Of a stretch of 64,000 nt of DNA, positions 53,979-63,928 are shown piece after piece (position 1 is the first letter of the stretch; every line of letters begins with the position of its first letter). A model generated the notes under the pieces. It was not told the origin of the DNA. It searched no databases and saw only the letters and a list, made by a program, of their open reading frames with translations. The position numbers and the translations under genes are program-made. The stretch is from Enterococcus wangshanyuanii (lineage in GTDB: Bacteria > Bacillota > Bacilli > Lactobacillales > Enterococcaceae): positions 3,658,001 to 3,722,000 of the forward strand of contig NZ_CP021874.1 in NCBI RefSeq assembly GCF_002197645.1. The letters are read 5' to 3'.

Positions 53979-54022
53979 TTTGAGAATATTGAAATCACTT
54001 TCTATTTGTGATACGATTTCAT

Positions 54023-54052
54023 CGTGACTACATTGCGTAGTCACGTTTTTTA
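54023..54052 (+). terminator. Intrinsic terminator after the AI-2E transporter gene
   Basis: CGTGACTAC pairs with GTAGTCACG around ATTGC, followed by six T. Confidence 0.93.
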
Positions 54053-54139
54053 AAACGAAAGAGCTCGATCTTTCAAAATACTTGAATTACTTGATGTTTC
54101 ATCAGGTTTTTCTACACACATTTAAGGAGAGAAAACATT

Positions 54140-55519
54140 ATGAACAATGCTGACCCCGATAGTCAGTCGCTTATCGCACAAATTTTACTATTAATTGTTT
54201 TGACCTTGATCAATGCATTTCTTGCTGCCTCAGAAATTGCGGTAGTTTCTGTGAATAAGAACCGTGTTGAACAAAAGGCAGAAGAAGGAGATAAAAAAGC
54301 GATCAAGCTTTTGAAAGTCTTAAAAGATCCGACTAGTTTTTTATCAACGATTCAAGTTGGTATTACGTTAGTCAATATTTTATCTGGTGCGTCTTTGGCT
54401 GACTCTTTATCTGCTAAATTAGCTCCTATTTTAGGTGGCGGAGCTGCAGCAAAAAATCTTGCCAACATTATTATTTTAGCGTTACTGACCTATGTTTCGA
54501 TCGTTTTTGGTGAATTATATCCTAAACGAATCGCTATGAATAAATCTGAGGAAGTAGCTCAAGTTACGTCCGGTTTTGTCCGTGCGATCGGTATAGTTGC
54601 TCGACCATTTGTTTGGTTGCTTTCTGCATCGACGGATTTGCTTTCGAAGCTGACACCAATGAAGTTTGATGATGCTGATTCTAAAATGACACGGGATGAA
54701 ATGCGCTATATGTTGGAATCAGAAGGTGTGCTGGACAATGACGAATTGGAAATGCTTCAAGGTGTCTTTTCTTTAGATACGAAGGTTGCCAGAGAGGTCA
54801 TGGTTCCTCGAACGGATGCTTTTATGATCGATATAGAAGATGATATTCATGAAAATATCAATGCTGTCTTGTCGGAAAATTATTCAAGAATTCCTGTTTA
54901 TAACGAAGATAAAGATAAAATCGTCGGTGTTCTCCATACGAAAAACTTATTGAAAGCTGCTCATAAGTTGGGCTTCGATAATGTTCAGTTAAAGAATATC
55001 ATCCAAGAACCACTCTTTGTTCCTGAAACGATTTTTATTGATGATTTATTATATGAATTGAAACGAACGCAAAATCAAATGGCCATTTTGCTGGATGAGT
55101 ACGGTGGTGTTGTTGGTTTAGCTACGTTAGAGGATTTATTAGAAGAAATCGTTGGAGAGATCGATGACGAGTCCGATGAAGTTGAAAATCTTTATTCGAA
55201 GATTTCTGACCACGAGTATTTAGTTCAAGGTAGAATGCTGATCGATGAGTTCAATGAAGCATTTGAAACAGATCTTCATATGAGTGATGTGGATACAATG
55301 GCGGGCTATTTGATTACAGCGTTAGGAACGATTCCGGATGAGGGAGAGAAATTATCTTTTGATGTGGGGAATCTGACACTGACCTCTGAAGAAATGGAAG
55401 GGACGAGGGTTTTAGCATTAAAAGTTGTTTTTCATGACGAAGAAGAGGTCGATGAAGAACCAGAAGAAAATCGTCGTTTCTTCCGTAAAGAGTTAGAAGA
55501 AGACGAGCCTAGAAGGTAA
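54140..55519 (+). CDS. CNNM/CorC-HlyC family membrane protein (hemolysin-like)
   Basis: A 459-residue protein. An N-terminal DUF21/CNNM transmembrane domain (about 10-190, with FLAASEIAVVSVNKNRVEQ and FGELYPKRIAM), a CBS pair (about 210-335, with VMVPRTDAFMIDIEDD and LLDEYGGVVGLATLEDLLEEIVGEI) and a CorC/HlyC C-terminal domain (about 350-440). Relatives export or take up magnesium and confer metal tolerance. AAGGAGAG precedes the ATG. Confidence 0.92.
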   Translation: MNNADPDSQSLIAQILLLIVLTLINAFLAASEIAVVSVNKNRVEQKAEEGDKKAIKLLKVLKDPTSFLSTIQVGITLVNILSGASLADSLSAKLAPILGGGAAAKNLANIIILALLTYVSIVFGELYPKRIAMNKSEEVAQVTSGFVRAIGIVARPFVWLLSASTDLLSKLTPMKFDDADSKMTRDEMRYMLESEGVLDNDELEMLQGVFSLDTKVAREVMVPRTDAFMIDIEDDIHENINAVLSENYSRIPVYNEDKDKIVGVLHTKNLLKAAHKLGFDNVQLKNIIQEPLFVPETIFIDDLLYELKRTQNQMAILLDEYGGVVGLATLEDLLEEIVGEIDDESDEVENLYSKISDHEYLVQGRMLIDEFNEAFETDLHMSDVDTMAGYLITALGTIPDEGEKLSFDVGNLTLTSEEMEGTRVLALKVVFHDEEEVDEEPEENRRFFRKELEEDEPRR

Positions 55520-55523
55520 AATG

Positions 55524-55558
55524 AAAAAGACTAACATTTCAGTTAGTCTTTTTTTGCT
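55524..55558. terminator. Bidirectional terminator between the CNNM-like and Mga-like genes
   Basis: AAAAAGACTAAC pairs with GTTAGTCTTTTTTT. Confidence 0.9.
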
Positions 55559-57047
55559 GCATCAAATTACTGTCCTTTTGATTATGAACGTCTTTGATCG
55601 CTTGATAGAGACTGAGAAATTGTTCATCACTGTCTGCAGAAAAACGAAAGACAAATGAAGGTAAGGGACAATTTTCGGGAATCAAGAAAGAAGAAGTCGT
55701 TACCATAAAATCAAAAGAAGAAAATTCGCCATATTTGTACGCAACTAACTGAACGAACGGAATATCTTTTATGAATTGAGTCAATGGTTCTACCAGTAGG
55801 TAATTTGACTCTGCTACTAAAGCAATCCGAATGAGATTATTTCCTAAGAAAGATTCGTAAAGTGGAACTAGTAAAGCGGATAATGTATCAGATAAAGAAT
55901 CAATAGTTGATCTTAACCAGGCGTAATTTTTTCTGTTAGAAATTTTTTGAAATAATGCTCTGAATTCAGTAAACAATTGATAATAATATTTATTTTTTGA
56001 ATAAATATTATTATCGGTCAAGTGAAATAAAGTAGGAAACTTTTGCTTGATAATACTGTGGGAAAAAAGAATATTGGCAACATTACCAAAGAGGATCACT
56101 TCATTTCTCCAAGAAAAACCATCAGGCATAAACTGATCTTTAAAAAAAACAGTAAATTCTTCCAGCAATTTTGTAGCCGTATTTGAATGTGTTTCTAAAT
56201 AAGAATCCAGCAGTAATAATCGATGTTCACCTTCTCTGAAAAAATTAGGCGATGCGATCAATAAGAAGGCGGCGAATTGAGCTTCAGCTGCTAAAGCTTC
56301 AGGATCTGTTATAAGGGTTTCAAAATAAGGAGCAGTGTACATTTCAGGAATAATGATATAGGGTTCGATTTCTGTTTGTTCAGTTAAAGCATTCCCTTTC
56401 CGTACTCTCAAATAGATAATATCAAGCATTAAAGAAATCTGTTTGCGAGCACCATAGCTGAAGGTATCAGGAAAATATGGACTGATGATTTTACTAACTT
56501 CTTTATATGTGAGTGGGTTTTGTCTGATTTTTGGAAGGTTGGTTCCTTGAGAGGTCATCCAGATCAGATCGTAAAATAAAATGCGAATGATACGTTCATC
56601 ACCAGAGAGACTCAATTGAGAAATATTTACTTTGATATCAAAGTGTTTGAAGTAATCAATCAATAGTTTTGATTTCCGAACGACAGTTGTTCTGCTTTGA
56701 AAATGATTGTCACAAAATTGATCTAAATTATTTTCGGGAAAGTACAGTAAAGAAACTAATAACTGGTAGGGAATACTTTGTATAATCAAATACTGATAAT
56801 ACATATCATAAGTGATATCTTGTTTATGATGAACACCATTTTTCGTGAATAGATCAACTTTTTTACCAGTCATGTCGGTTAGATCCTGTTGAATCAATTC
56901 AAGGAGATAGACGACTCGGCTATATGAATAGTCAAGTTTACTTTCAAAAAATTTTACACTGTATCTTTTATCTGAAAAAATAGTTAGTAGTCGAAAAAGA
57001 GTTAATTTTCGTTTATCAGTATTTTCCAACATCATAGCATCTAACAT
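55539..57047 (-). CDS. Mga-type helix-turn-helix regulator
   Basis: A regulator of about 502 residues. The N-terminal part has two helix-turn-helix regions (about 15-70 and 85-150, with SVKFFESKLDYSYSRVVYLL and QSRTTVVRKSKLLIDYF). The middle resembles PRD-like domains and the C terminus a weak EIIB-like domain, as in Mga/AtxA proteins. Such proteins control surface or virulence genes in response to sugar phosphorylation; no target is evident. The ATG at 57047 is spaced better from AAGGA than the GTG at 57056. Confidence 0.82.
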   Translation of the reverse strand: MLDAMMLENTDKRKLTLFRLLTIFSDKRYSVKFFESKLDYSYSRVVYLLELIQQDLTDMTGKKVDLFTKNGVHHKQDITYDMYYQYLIIQSIPYQLLVSLLYFPENNLDQFCDNHFQSRTTVVRKSKLLIDYFKHFDIKVNISQLSLSGDERIIRILFYDLIWMTSQGTNLPKIRQNPLTYKEVSKIISPYFPDTFSYGARKQISLMLDIIYLRVRKGNALTEQTEIEPYIIIPEMYTAPYFETLITDPEALAAEAQFAAFLLIASPNFFREGEHRLLLLDSYLETHSNTATKLLEEFTVFFKDQFMPDGFSWRNEVILFGNVANILFSHSIIKQKFPTLFHLTDNNIYSKNKYYYQLFTEFRALFQKISNRKNYAWLRSTIDSLSDTLSALLVPLYESFLGNNLIRIALVAESNYLLVEPLTQFIKDIPFVQLVAYKYGEFSSFDFMVTTSSFLIPENCPLPSFVFRFSADSDEQFLSLYQAIKDVHNQKDSNLMQQKKTN

Positions 57048-57236
57048 TTTTTTCACATCCTTCTATTAATTATTTATCAATAAAAACAAGTTAGTTCATT
57101 CTTTTTGAACAATTTGAATGAAAAATCTTTATTTAATAACATACGTTTGAAATTGAAGCTTGAAGATCAAGATATTATTGAATAAAATAACAAGATTTTG
57201 TTTTAGATCACTAAACTAATGATTCTCTGTCTTTAT

Positions 57237-57265
57237 TTGCGCAATTATATAACTGACTTTATACT
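57237..57265 (+). promoter_or_regulatory. Promoter upstream of a prfC leader transcript
   Basis: TTGCGC at 57237-57242 and TATACT at 57260-57265, 17 bases apart. Confidence 0.6.
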
Positions 57266-57271
57266 TATCCT

Positions 57272-57398
57272 ATAGTTACAAAGTAAATTCTATTTAAATT
57301 ACTATCGTTTTTCCAAGGTAACTTATTAAGAGGTGTTTCTTCCCCTATTATTGAGTGTCAGGCATGGTCTTTAGACTTTGGCTGACTCTTTTTTTGAA
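57272..57398 (+). ncRNA. Possible leader or small RNA ahead of prfC
   Basis: Between the promoter at 57237-57265 and a terminator (GAGT-TCAGGC pairing with GCTGACTC, then seven T, about 57352-57396) lies about 125 bases without a reading frame. A second extended -10 (TGA TATACT at 57431-57439) follows. This could be a small RNA or a termination-controlled leader. Confidence 0.45.
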
Positions 57399-57559
57399 AC
57401 TTGGCTAAAGCCTTTGAAAACTAAGGTAATTACATGATATACTACACTAGTTGAATAATAAAGACCAAGGAGAATATTCCAATGTAGAAGGATTCTTAAA
57501 AAATAAATGATAGACTTGTTATACCTATTCAAGAAAAAAACGATAGATTGGAGCAACAA

Positions 57560-59137
57560 ATGAAAAATTCACACTTAAAAGAGCAAGTAGACAGCCGCCG
57601 TACATTTGCGATCATTTCCCATCCGGATGCCGGGAAAACGACCATTACAGAGCAACTATTATTATTTGGTGGTGCGATTCGTCAAGCAGGAACAGTTAAA
57701 GGAAAAAAGACTGGGAATTTTGCTAAATCGGACTGGATGGAAATCGAAAAACAAAGAGGAATTTCCGTTACCAGTTCTGTGATGCAATTTGACTATGATA
57801 ACAAACGGGTCAATATTTTAGATACTCCTGGGCATGAGGATTTCTCCGAGGATACGTATCGTACATTGATGGCCGTGGATAGCGCTGTGATGGTCATTGA
57901 TAGTGCGAAAGGGATCGAGGCGCAAACGAAGAAATTATTCCAAGTGGTCAAAAAACGCGGGATTCCAATTTTTACGTTCATCAATAAATTGGACCGTGAT
58001 GGTCGTGAACCTTTAGATTTACTGGAAGAATTAGAAGAACTGCTAGATATCGAATCTTATCCAATGAATTGGCCGATCGGTATGGGGAAAGGTCTAGAAG
58101 GACTTTATGATATTTACAATAAACGCGTAGAAGTGTATCGACCTGAGACAAACAATGATGAGCGTTTTATCCCATTAGTCGATAATGACATTCCAAGTGA
58201 TCATCCATTGCATAAGGAAAGTGTTTACCAGCAAGTATTAGAAGAAGTTGAGCTATTGGTGGAAGCGGGAGATGAATTTGATACAGAAAAAATTGCTCGC
58301 GGTGATCAAACCCCTGTCTTCTTTGGTTCAGCTTTAACAAATTTTGGTGTGCAAACATTTTTAGAAACCTTTTTACAATTTGCCCCTTCACCGTACAGTC
58401 ATAAAACGGAAGATGGACAAGAAGTCAGTCCTTATGAAGAAGAGTTCTCAGGTTTCGTTTTTAAGATCCAAGCCAATATGAATCCGGCTCACCGTGATCG
58501 TATCGCATTTGTTCGAATTTGTTCGGGAACCTTCGAGCGGGGAATGGATGTCACCTTAGGAAGAACTGGCAAGAAAATAAAATTGAGTAATGTGACGCAA
58601 TTTATGGCGGATTCTAGAGAAAATGTAGAAGAAGCCGTAGCGGGTGATATCATCGGTATCTATGATACAGGAAATTACCAGATCGGTGATACCTTATACG
58701 AAGGCAAATTAAAGGTTGAATATGAAGAACTACCATCCTTCACACCTGAGCTATTTATGAAAGTTGTCGCTAAAAATGTGATGAAACAAAAATCATTCCA
58801 TAAAGGGATTTATCAGCTTGTTCAAGAAGGTGCGATCCAATTATATAAAACGTATCTGACGGAAGAATATATCATTGGAGCAGTAGGGCAATTGCAGTTT
58901 GAAGTGTTCCAGCATCGGATGCTGAATGAATATAATGCAGAAGTCGTTATGACCCCAATGGGTAGTAAAATCGCTCGCTGGATCAAGCCGGAAGACTTAG
59001 ATGAACGGATGAGTTCAAGCCGAAATATTTTAGCAAGAGACCGTTTTGATCAACCATTGTTCTTATTTGAAAATCAATTTGCTGAGCGTTGGTTTGCAGA
59101 TAAGTATCCGGATGTAGAATTAAAAAGTTTATTATAA
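57560..59137 (+). CDS. prfC: Peptide chain release factor 3
   Basis: A 525-residue translational GTPase that removes RF1/RF2 after termination. The G motifs are SHPDAGKTT (G1), RGISVTSSV (G2), DTPGHEDFS (G3) and NKLDRD (G4), and the C-terminal domain includes [10 protein letters not shown]. The ATG at 57560 follows TTGGAG. Upstream is a region with a promoter and terminator, so the gene may be controlled by attenuation. Confidence 0.95.
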   Translation: MKNSHLKEQVDSRRTFAIISHPDAGKTTITEQLLLFGGAIRQAGTVKGKKTGNFAKSDWMEIEKQRGISVTSSVMQFDYDNKRVNILDTPGHEDFSEDTYRTLMAVDSAVMVIDSAKGIEAQTKKLFQVVKKRGIPIFTFINKLDRDGREPLDLLEELEELLDIESYPMNWPIGMGKGLEGLYDIYNKRVEVYRPETNNDERFIPLVDNDIPSDHPLHKESVYQQVLEEVELLVEAGDEFDTEKIARGDQTPVFFGSALTNFGVQTFLETFLQFAPSPYSHKTEDGQEVSPYEEEFSGFVFKIQANMNPAHRDRIAFVRICSGTFERGMDVTLGRTGKKIKLSNVTQFMADSRENVEEAVAGDIIGIYDTGNYQIGDTLYEGKLKVEYEELPSFTPELFMKVVAKNVMKQKSFHKGIYQLVQEGAIQLYKTYLTEEYIIGAVGQLQFEVFQHRMLNEYNAEVVMTPMGSKIARWIKPEDLDERMSSSRNILARDRFDQPLFLFENQFAERWFADKYPDVELKSLL

Positions 59138-59146
59138 AAAATATAA

Positions 59147-59192
59147 AAGGGACTGGGACTTAACTCTAGGAGTTACGACCCAGTCCTTTTTA
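59147..59192 (+). terminator. Intrinsic terminator after prfC
   Basis: AAAGGGACTGGG and TAACTC pair with GAGTTA and CCCAGTCCTTTTT. Confidence 0.88.
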
Positions 59193-59219
59193 GTGTAAAA
59201 AAAATAAATCACTATGAAT

Positions 59220-59699
59220 TTAGATTCTGTGTCTGATCAATTCTCTCACATAGTTGATTCCAATGACCAAAAAGACGATGATCCCTGTAAAAATGAAGAA
59301 GAAACCAATTGGTAAAAGATAAAAATTTTCATGCAAAATGCCCGATTGGTCGATATATTCGACAGAGTTTGCTTTGATGAAGAAACAGGCAAAACCAAAA
59401 AACAATAAAAAAGCGCCAATCAATGTTGTGATCATATTGAATCTTGCTCGCCTTGTTTCACTACCATCCTGAATCAATTTTTCAGTTATATTATTCACAG
59501 TATTTCCTCCTAATATCAATTCATCAAGTGAAATATGAAATGAACGAGCAATTAGGATCAACATTTCAAGATCTGGTAGATTTCGATTATTTTCCCAGTT
59601 TGAAACGGCTTGTCTTGTAACATTTAAACGCAAGGCAAATTGTTCTTGTGTTAATTGGTTTTCTGTTCGTAATCCTTTGATTTTAGTTCCAAATTCCAT
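59220..59699 (-). CDS. Xre-family regulator with two membrane segments
   Basis: A 159-residue protein. The N-terminal helix-turn-helix (residues 5-60) reads LRTENQLTQEQFALRLNVTRQAVSNWE and fits Cro/CI type. Two hydrophobic segments follow (about 88-108 and 131-152). This points to a membrane-tethered regulator, perhaps sensing envelope state; the target is unknown. AAAGGAA precedes the ATG. Confidence 0.85.
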   Translation of the reverse strand: MEFGTKIKGLRTENQLTQEQFALRLNVTRQAVSNWENNRNLPDLEMLILIARSFHISLDELILGGNTVNNITEKLIQDGSETRRARFNMITTLIGAFLLFFGFACFFIKANSVEYIDQSGILHENFYLLPIGFFFIFTGIIVFLVIGINYVRELIRHRI

Positions 59700-59856
59700 C
59701 GTCTAAATTCCTTTCACTAATGTTTCTCAAGCATAAAGAGAATCACTGAACTTAGCAAGAAAGCAGTGCTTGCGTGGAGGAAAGCAATACTTGCTGCTGC
59801 ATCTGACAAAATAAAAAGACACATTCTACTCAAAAGAATAGAGTATGCCGTTTCAT

Positions 59857-60171
59857 CTACTGTTCGACTAAACTAGAGGTCACAGGAATTGAAATTTCTG
59901 TTACGTCTTTTAATTCGATGATGGAAATATCTTCTTGACGGTATTTTTCTTTAGGAATACGTTTTAAGAAGTAAGCTAAAATTTCATTGATCTCAGTTTT
60001 GCGTACTGCCCGTTTTTTATTGACGATCAATATTTCTGCATGCTTTGTGGCTTCAGAATAAACGACAGTGGTATTACCAGCCGAATATACTTTAACAAAG
60101 TAGGCATCAGTATTTTCCAATTGTTTATTGACTAATTGCTTGTAGCTGTTGGTTACATTGACTAGCTTCAT
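59857..60171 (-). CDS. DUF1827 family protein
   Basis: A 104-residue cytosolic protein that fits the DUF1827 group, found mainly in Lactobacillales and of unknown function. It begins MKLVNVTNSYKQLV, has a charged middle with AEILIVNKKRAVRKTEINEILAYFLKRIPKEKY, and ends in SSLVEQ. The ATG at 60171 is spaced well from GGGG, while the GTG at 60180 is too close. It lies near clpE, as I recall for other enterococci. Confidence 0.75.
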   Translation of the reverse strand: MKLVNVTNSYKQLVNKQLENTDAYFVKVYSAGNTTVVYSEATKHAEILIVNKKRAVRKTEINEILAYFLKRIPKEKYRQEDISIIELKDVTEISIPVTSSLVEQ

Positions 60172-60412
60172 TTTTTTCACCCCGACTTATTTCTATATTT
60201 TAGATTGATACTTAAAATGTGCTAATTTCGCTTAAAATAGACATTTTTGACGTTTGTTGTAGATTTATTCACTATTATTATAAATTTTTTTAGCCTAAAT
60301 AAAAAGAATTTTGACTCAAAAAAATGAAAAAAGACATTGAATAAACAAAAAAGGAAATCGCTTTCATTTTATTTGAGTCGTAAAAGACTAAAAATAGTTT
60401 GAAGTGAGGGGA

Positions 60413-60730
60413 ATGCTACACCAAGAGAAGGAACCAACTAAAAATGACTATTTAGAGCGGGATTCTTTGACATATGGAGATAAATAACGTTTGGCTGAAC
60501 GATCGATCTAGCCTAGGATAAATCGTCAATTAGATGAAAGAGGCTGGACATGCTGTGATGTGTCTAAACGTTTGTAGATGAAAAGCCAGAAGGTACAACG
60601 TTCAAGAAAATTTTGGATTGAATTTGGCACAAGACCTTATTGATGCGCTGAAAAAAGCAATTGCGAAATTAGAGCAGGCACATGTGATTTTCTATGATGA
60701 AAGTAAAAAGATCTGTGATTTTACCCATTA
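60413..60730 (+). pseudogene. Decayed coding remnant between the DUF1827 gene and clpE
   Basis: The stretch starts with GAGGGG and ATG at 60413 and reads 24 codons before a stop. The same frame continues with several stops. From about 60600 another frame reads NFGLNLAQDLIDALKKAIAKLEQ and on to CDFTH and a stop at about 60731. Base composition looks coding-like, with frameshifts and stops. I cannot identify the parent protein. It may instead be noncoding. Confidence 0.4.
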
Positions 60731-60735
60731 AAACA

Positions 60736-60777
60736 AAAAATGAGATCAGCGCTCATTCGCTGACCTCATTTTTTTAT
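60736..60777. terminator. Terminator at the 3' end of clpE
   Basis: AATGAG and CAGCG pair with CGCTG and CTCATT, with T-runs on both strands. Confidence 0.88.
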
Positions 60778-63047
60778 TCTTCTATTGCTTGTTCGCTGTC
60801 AGGAGAATCAGATAAAGGAGCTTCTTCAGAAACAGTTTCAGTTGCACCAGTTACGCTGATCTTCCCATCATCATCCAATTTAGCTACTAAATCATGGTCT
60901 TCTGGATGATCTAAATAGTATTCAGCAATTCCGTCTTCGATCTGTTCTTGGATCGTTCGACGCAATGGTCTTGCACCCATAGAAGGATCGTAGCCTAAAT
61001 CGACTAATTTTTCTTTTACGTCTGTTGGAACTTCGATATGGATTTTTTGGTGAGCGAGTAAGCCATTCACTTCATCCAGCATCAAGCTGACGATATTCAT
61101 CAAGTTTTCTTTGCTTAAAGCTTTGAACTCAATGATACCATCAAAACGATTCAAGAATTCCGGAGTGAAGAAGTTATTCAACTGACCTAAAACAGATTTT
61201 GTCACGCCTTCGCGAGCAGCACCAAAACCAACATTAGCTTCCACATTTCCAGTCCCAGCATTACTTGTCATGATAATGATCGTATCTTTGAAGCTGACTG
61301 TTCGACCTTGAGCGTCTGTTAAACGTCCATCATCAAGGATTTGCAAGAACATATGCAACACGTCAGGATGTGCCTTTTCAATTTCATCAAGTAACACTAA
61401 GCTGTATGGATTGCGGCGCACTTTTTCAGTCAATTGTCCAGCTTCATCATATCCAACATAGCCAGGAGGTGAACCGATCAATTTAGAGACACTATGTTTT
61501 TCCATGTATTCACTCATGTCAAAACGAATCATCGAATCTTCTGATCCGAATAGTTCAAAGGCTAATTGTTTCGCTAATTCTGTTTTCCCAACACCAGTTG
61601 GTCCAACAAATAGGAAAGAACCGATTGGTCGATTTTGTTTACCCAAACCTACACGGTTACGGCGAATCGCTTTTGAGACTTTATCGACAGCATCATCTTG
61701 TCCGACAACATGAGCTTTTAAGTCGACTGCTAAGTTTTTCAATTGTGTTTGTTCTTTTTCTTTCAGATCACCAACTGGAATTCCTGTTTTTTGCTCGACG
61801 ATCGCTTCGATCGCTTTCTCATTAATTACAGGAGTTTCTTCATCGCTGATTTGTTTTTCCTTCATCACTTGTAATTTATTGATTTGATCGCGGTAGTAGG
61901 CCGCTTTTTCAAAATCTTCTTCAGCAGAGGCTTGTTGTTTTTGCTGTTCTGCTTCGGCTAATTTCTTTTCGATCGTTTTTGGATCGACGATTTGAATCGT
62001 CAAATTCATTTTTGAGCCTGATTCATCTAATAAGTCGATTGCTTTATCTGGTAAGAAACGGTCTTGGATATAACGGTTAGATAAGGTTGCAGCAGCTTTG
62101 ATTGCTTCATCTGTATATTTTACGTGATGATAATCTTCATAGCGTTTTTGCAAACCTTTCAAAATCTCGATCGTTTCATCGACAGTGGGTTCATCTACAC
62201 GAACAGGCTGCATCCGACGTTCCAAAGCAGCGTCTTTTTCGATGATGCGGTATTCATTCAATGTTGTTGCCCCAACCATTTGGAGTTCGCCTCGAGCAAG
62301 CGCAGGTTTTAAAATATTACCGGCGTCCATATTGCCGTCACCAGCAGCACCGGCACCGACGATTTCATGTACTTCATCGATAAATAAGATGACATTTTCA
62401 GCTTGCTTGATTTCTTCGATCAGCTTTTGCATACGTTCTTCAAATTGACCACGAATGCCTGTTCCTTGGACTAATGAAACGACATCTAGACGAATCACTT
62501 CTTTGTCTAACAGTTTTTGAGGAACATCACCATCAATGATTTTTTGTGCTAAACCTTCAACGACAGCTGTTTTACCAACACCTGGTTCACCGATCAAGAC
62601 AGGATTGTTTTTTGTCCGGCGATTGAGAATTTCAATCACGCGTTTGATTTCTTCATCACGTCCGACAACAGGGTCGATATCACCATTACGAGCCGCTTGT
62701 GTGATATTGATACCATATTCGCCAAGTAAACCATCTGCTTGTCCTGCTCCGCCGCGTGGAGGCTGGCCGCCGTTGAAGCCGTTACCGTCACCAAATTGTG
62801 TTGGCGGCACTTGACCATTCGGATTGCCTTGTTGTTCCTGCATTTGACGGGATAATGAGCGGTAGAGATCATCTAAACTTCCAAAACCAAATGGATCTTG
62901 CTGAGACATGGTTGGTTGATTATCATTTGCTTGTGCTTTTAATTTTTGATAACAGCTTTGACAATAGTCAAGTTGTTTTCTTTCACCATTAACATTCGCA
63001 TATAAATGGATCGTTGCTGGATTTTGCTGACAATTTTGACAGATCAT
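60774..63047 (-). CDS. clpE: ATP-dependent Clp protease ATP-binding subunit ClpE
   Basis: A Hsp100 unfoldase of about 757 residues. The N-terminal zinc finger CQNCQQN and CQSCYQK is specific to ClpE. AAA+ domain 1 has GEPGVGKTA and [12 protein letters not shown] domain ([15 protein letters not shown]) links to AAA+ domain 2 with [12 protein letters not shown] and LLDEIEKAH. It probably feeds ClpP during heat or protein stress. MICQNC at 63047 matches the family start, although a GTG four codons earlier is nearer AAAGGAC. A CtsR operator lies upstream. Confidence 0.95.
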   Translation of the reverse strand: MICQNCQQNPATIHLYANVNGERKQLDYCQSCYQKLKAQANDNQPTMSQQDPFGFGSLDDLYRSLSRQMQEQQGNPNGQVPPTQFGDGNGFNGGQPPRGGAGQADGLLGEYGINITQAARNGDIDPVVGRDEEIKRVIEILNRRTKNNPVLIGEPGVGKTAVVEGLAQKIIDGDVPQKLLDKEVIRLDVVSLVQGTGIRGQFEERMQKLIEEIKQAENVILFIDEVHEIVGAGAAGDGNMDAGNILKPALARGELQMVGATTLNEYRIIEKDAALERRMQPVRVDEPTVDETIEILKGLQKRYEDYHHVKYTDEAIKAAATLSNRYIQDRFLPDKAIDLLDESGSKMNLTIQIVDPKTIEKKLAEAEQQKQQASAEEDFEKAAYYRDQINKLQVMKEKQISDEETPVINEKAIEAIVEQKTGIPVGDLKEKEQTQLKNLAVDLKAHVVGQDDAVDKVSKAIRRNRVGLGKQNRPIGSFLFVGPTGVGKTELAKQLAFELFGSEDSMIRFDMSEYMEKHSVSKLIGSPPGYVGYDEAGQLTEKVRRNPYSLVLLDEIEKAHPDVLHMFLQILDDGRLTDAQGRTVSFKDTIIIMTSNAGTGNVEANVGFGAAREGVTKSVLGQLNNFFTPEFLNRFDGIIEFKALSKENLMNIVSLMLDEVNGLLAHQKIHIEVPTDVKEKLVDLGYDPSMGARPLRRTIQEQIEDGIAEYYLDHPEDHDLVAKLDDDGKISVTGATETVSEEAPLSDSPDSEQAIEE

Positions 63048-63118
63048 AGGATAAAACACGTCCTTTCAAAATAAGACTAATTATGTATCAAAGTCATTTT
63101 AAGAAAGATCAAAAACTG

Positions 63119-63135
63119 ATTGACCATTTTTGACC
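63119..63135 (-). promoter_or_regulatory. CtsR operator upstream of clpE
   Basis: Read on the minus strand: GGTCAAA, AAT, GGTCAAT. This matches the CtsR heptad direct repeat with a three-base spacer. CtsR should repress clpE until heat shock. Confidence 0.88.
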
Positions 63136-63227
63136 TTTGAGAATATTATAGCATCTTTCTCAGAAGAATCAAGCAATTGAACTTTAAAAAAGAATCTCTT
63201 TAAAGGATAAAAAATATGGAATTAGCT

Positions 63228-63256
63228 TAGACAATTGCTTTGTTTTGTCATACAAT
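63228..63256 (+). promoter_or_regulatory. Promoter of the small unknown gene at 63297
   Basis: TAGACA at 63228-63233 and TACAAT at 63251-63256, 17 bases apart. Confidence 0.55.
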
Positions 63257-63296
63257 GATTTCAGCTTAAAATTAAACAGAAAGCGGTGAGCAAAGA

Positions 63297-63488
63297 ATGA
63301 TCGAAAATCCGTTTGAAGAACAAATCAATGCACTAAAAGAAGGCAGTATTTCTGAACTGATCGTCGATCCGCAAGATTTTCCAGCATTTCGGGAAGTGTG
63401 GAAGAATTTACCAGATCGAATGTCTTTTGTCGGAGAAGCTGGATTAAATGGACGAATTATATATCGTTATATGAAAGAAGAAAATTAA
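63297..63488 (+). CDS. Small conserved-looking protein of unknown function
   Basis: A 63-residue acidic protein. It reads MIENPFEEQINALKEG and contains DFPAFREVWKNLP and GRIIYRYMKEEN. There are no membrane segments and no Cys. GCGGTGAG precedes the ATG by a suitable distance and a promoter lies upstream. Its place next to ptsH and clpE is the only hint of function. Confidence 0.7.
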   Translation: MIENPFEEQINALKEGSISELIVDPQDFPAFREVWKNLPDRMSFVGEAGLNGRIIYRYMKEEN

Positions 63489-63525
63489 GAGAGCCTTTCA
63501 ATCAATAAAAAATAGGTGAAAAGTG

Positions 63526-63554
63526 TTGTATCTACCTTAAAAAAATGGTAATCT
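63526..63554 (+). promoter_or_regulatory. Promoter of ptsHI
   Basis: TTGTAT at 63526-63531 and TAATCT at 63549-63554, 17 bases apart, with TGG for an extended -10. Confidence 0.65.
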
Positions 63555-63661
63555 TAAAAATTGAAAGGGTATTTTCTCGATGTCTGTTTTATTTGAAGCA
63601 AGCAGAGAAAGGAAAACCCTAACATAAAAAATTATTTTACTTACGAAGGAGACCGATTCAT

Positions 63662-63928
63662 ATGGAAAAGAAAGATTTTCACATCGTAGCAGAAACAGGG
63701 ATTCACGCTCGTCCAGCTACATTATTAGTACAAACTGCAAGTAAATTCAACTCAGATATCAACTTAGAATACAAAGGTAAATCTGTTAACCTTAAATCAA
63801 TCATGGGCGTTATGTCTCTAGGTGTTGGTCAAGGTTCAGACGTGACTATCTCAGTTGATGGTGTAGACGAAGCTGATGCATTAGCAGCAATCGTTGACAC
63901 AATGAAAAAAGAAGGATTGTCAGAATAA
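63662..63928 (+). CDS. ptsH: Phosphocarrier protein HPr
   Basis: An 88-residue PTS carrier. His15 in [10 protein letters not shown] accepts phosphate from enzyme I, and Ser46 in [13 protein letters not shown] is the HPr kinase site used in catabolite control. GAAGGAGAC precedes the ATG. Its stop overlaps the ptsI start by one base. It supplies phosphate to the EIIA of the operon at 40.9-45.1 kb and to others. Confidence 0.97.
   Translation: MEKKDFHIVAETGIHARPATLLVQTASKFNSDINLEYKGKSVNLKSIMGVMSLGVGQGSDVTISVDGVDEADALAAIVDTMKKEGLSE

Noticed and set aside
59700..59856. GCAAG/CTTGC repeats between the Xre and DUF1827 genes
   Set aside because: The pairings are short and imperfect; a weak DUF1827 terminator may lie at about 59810-59845 but cannot be shown convincingly.
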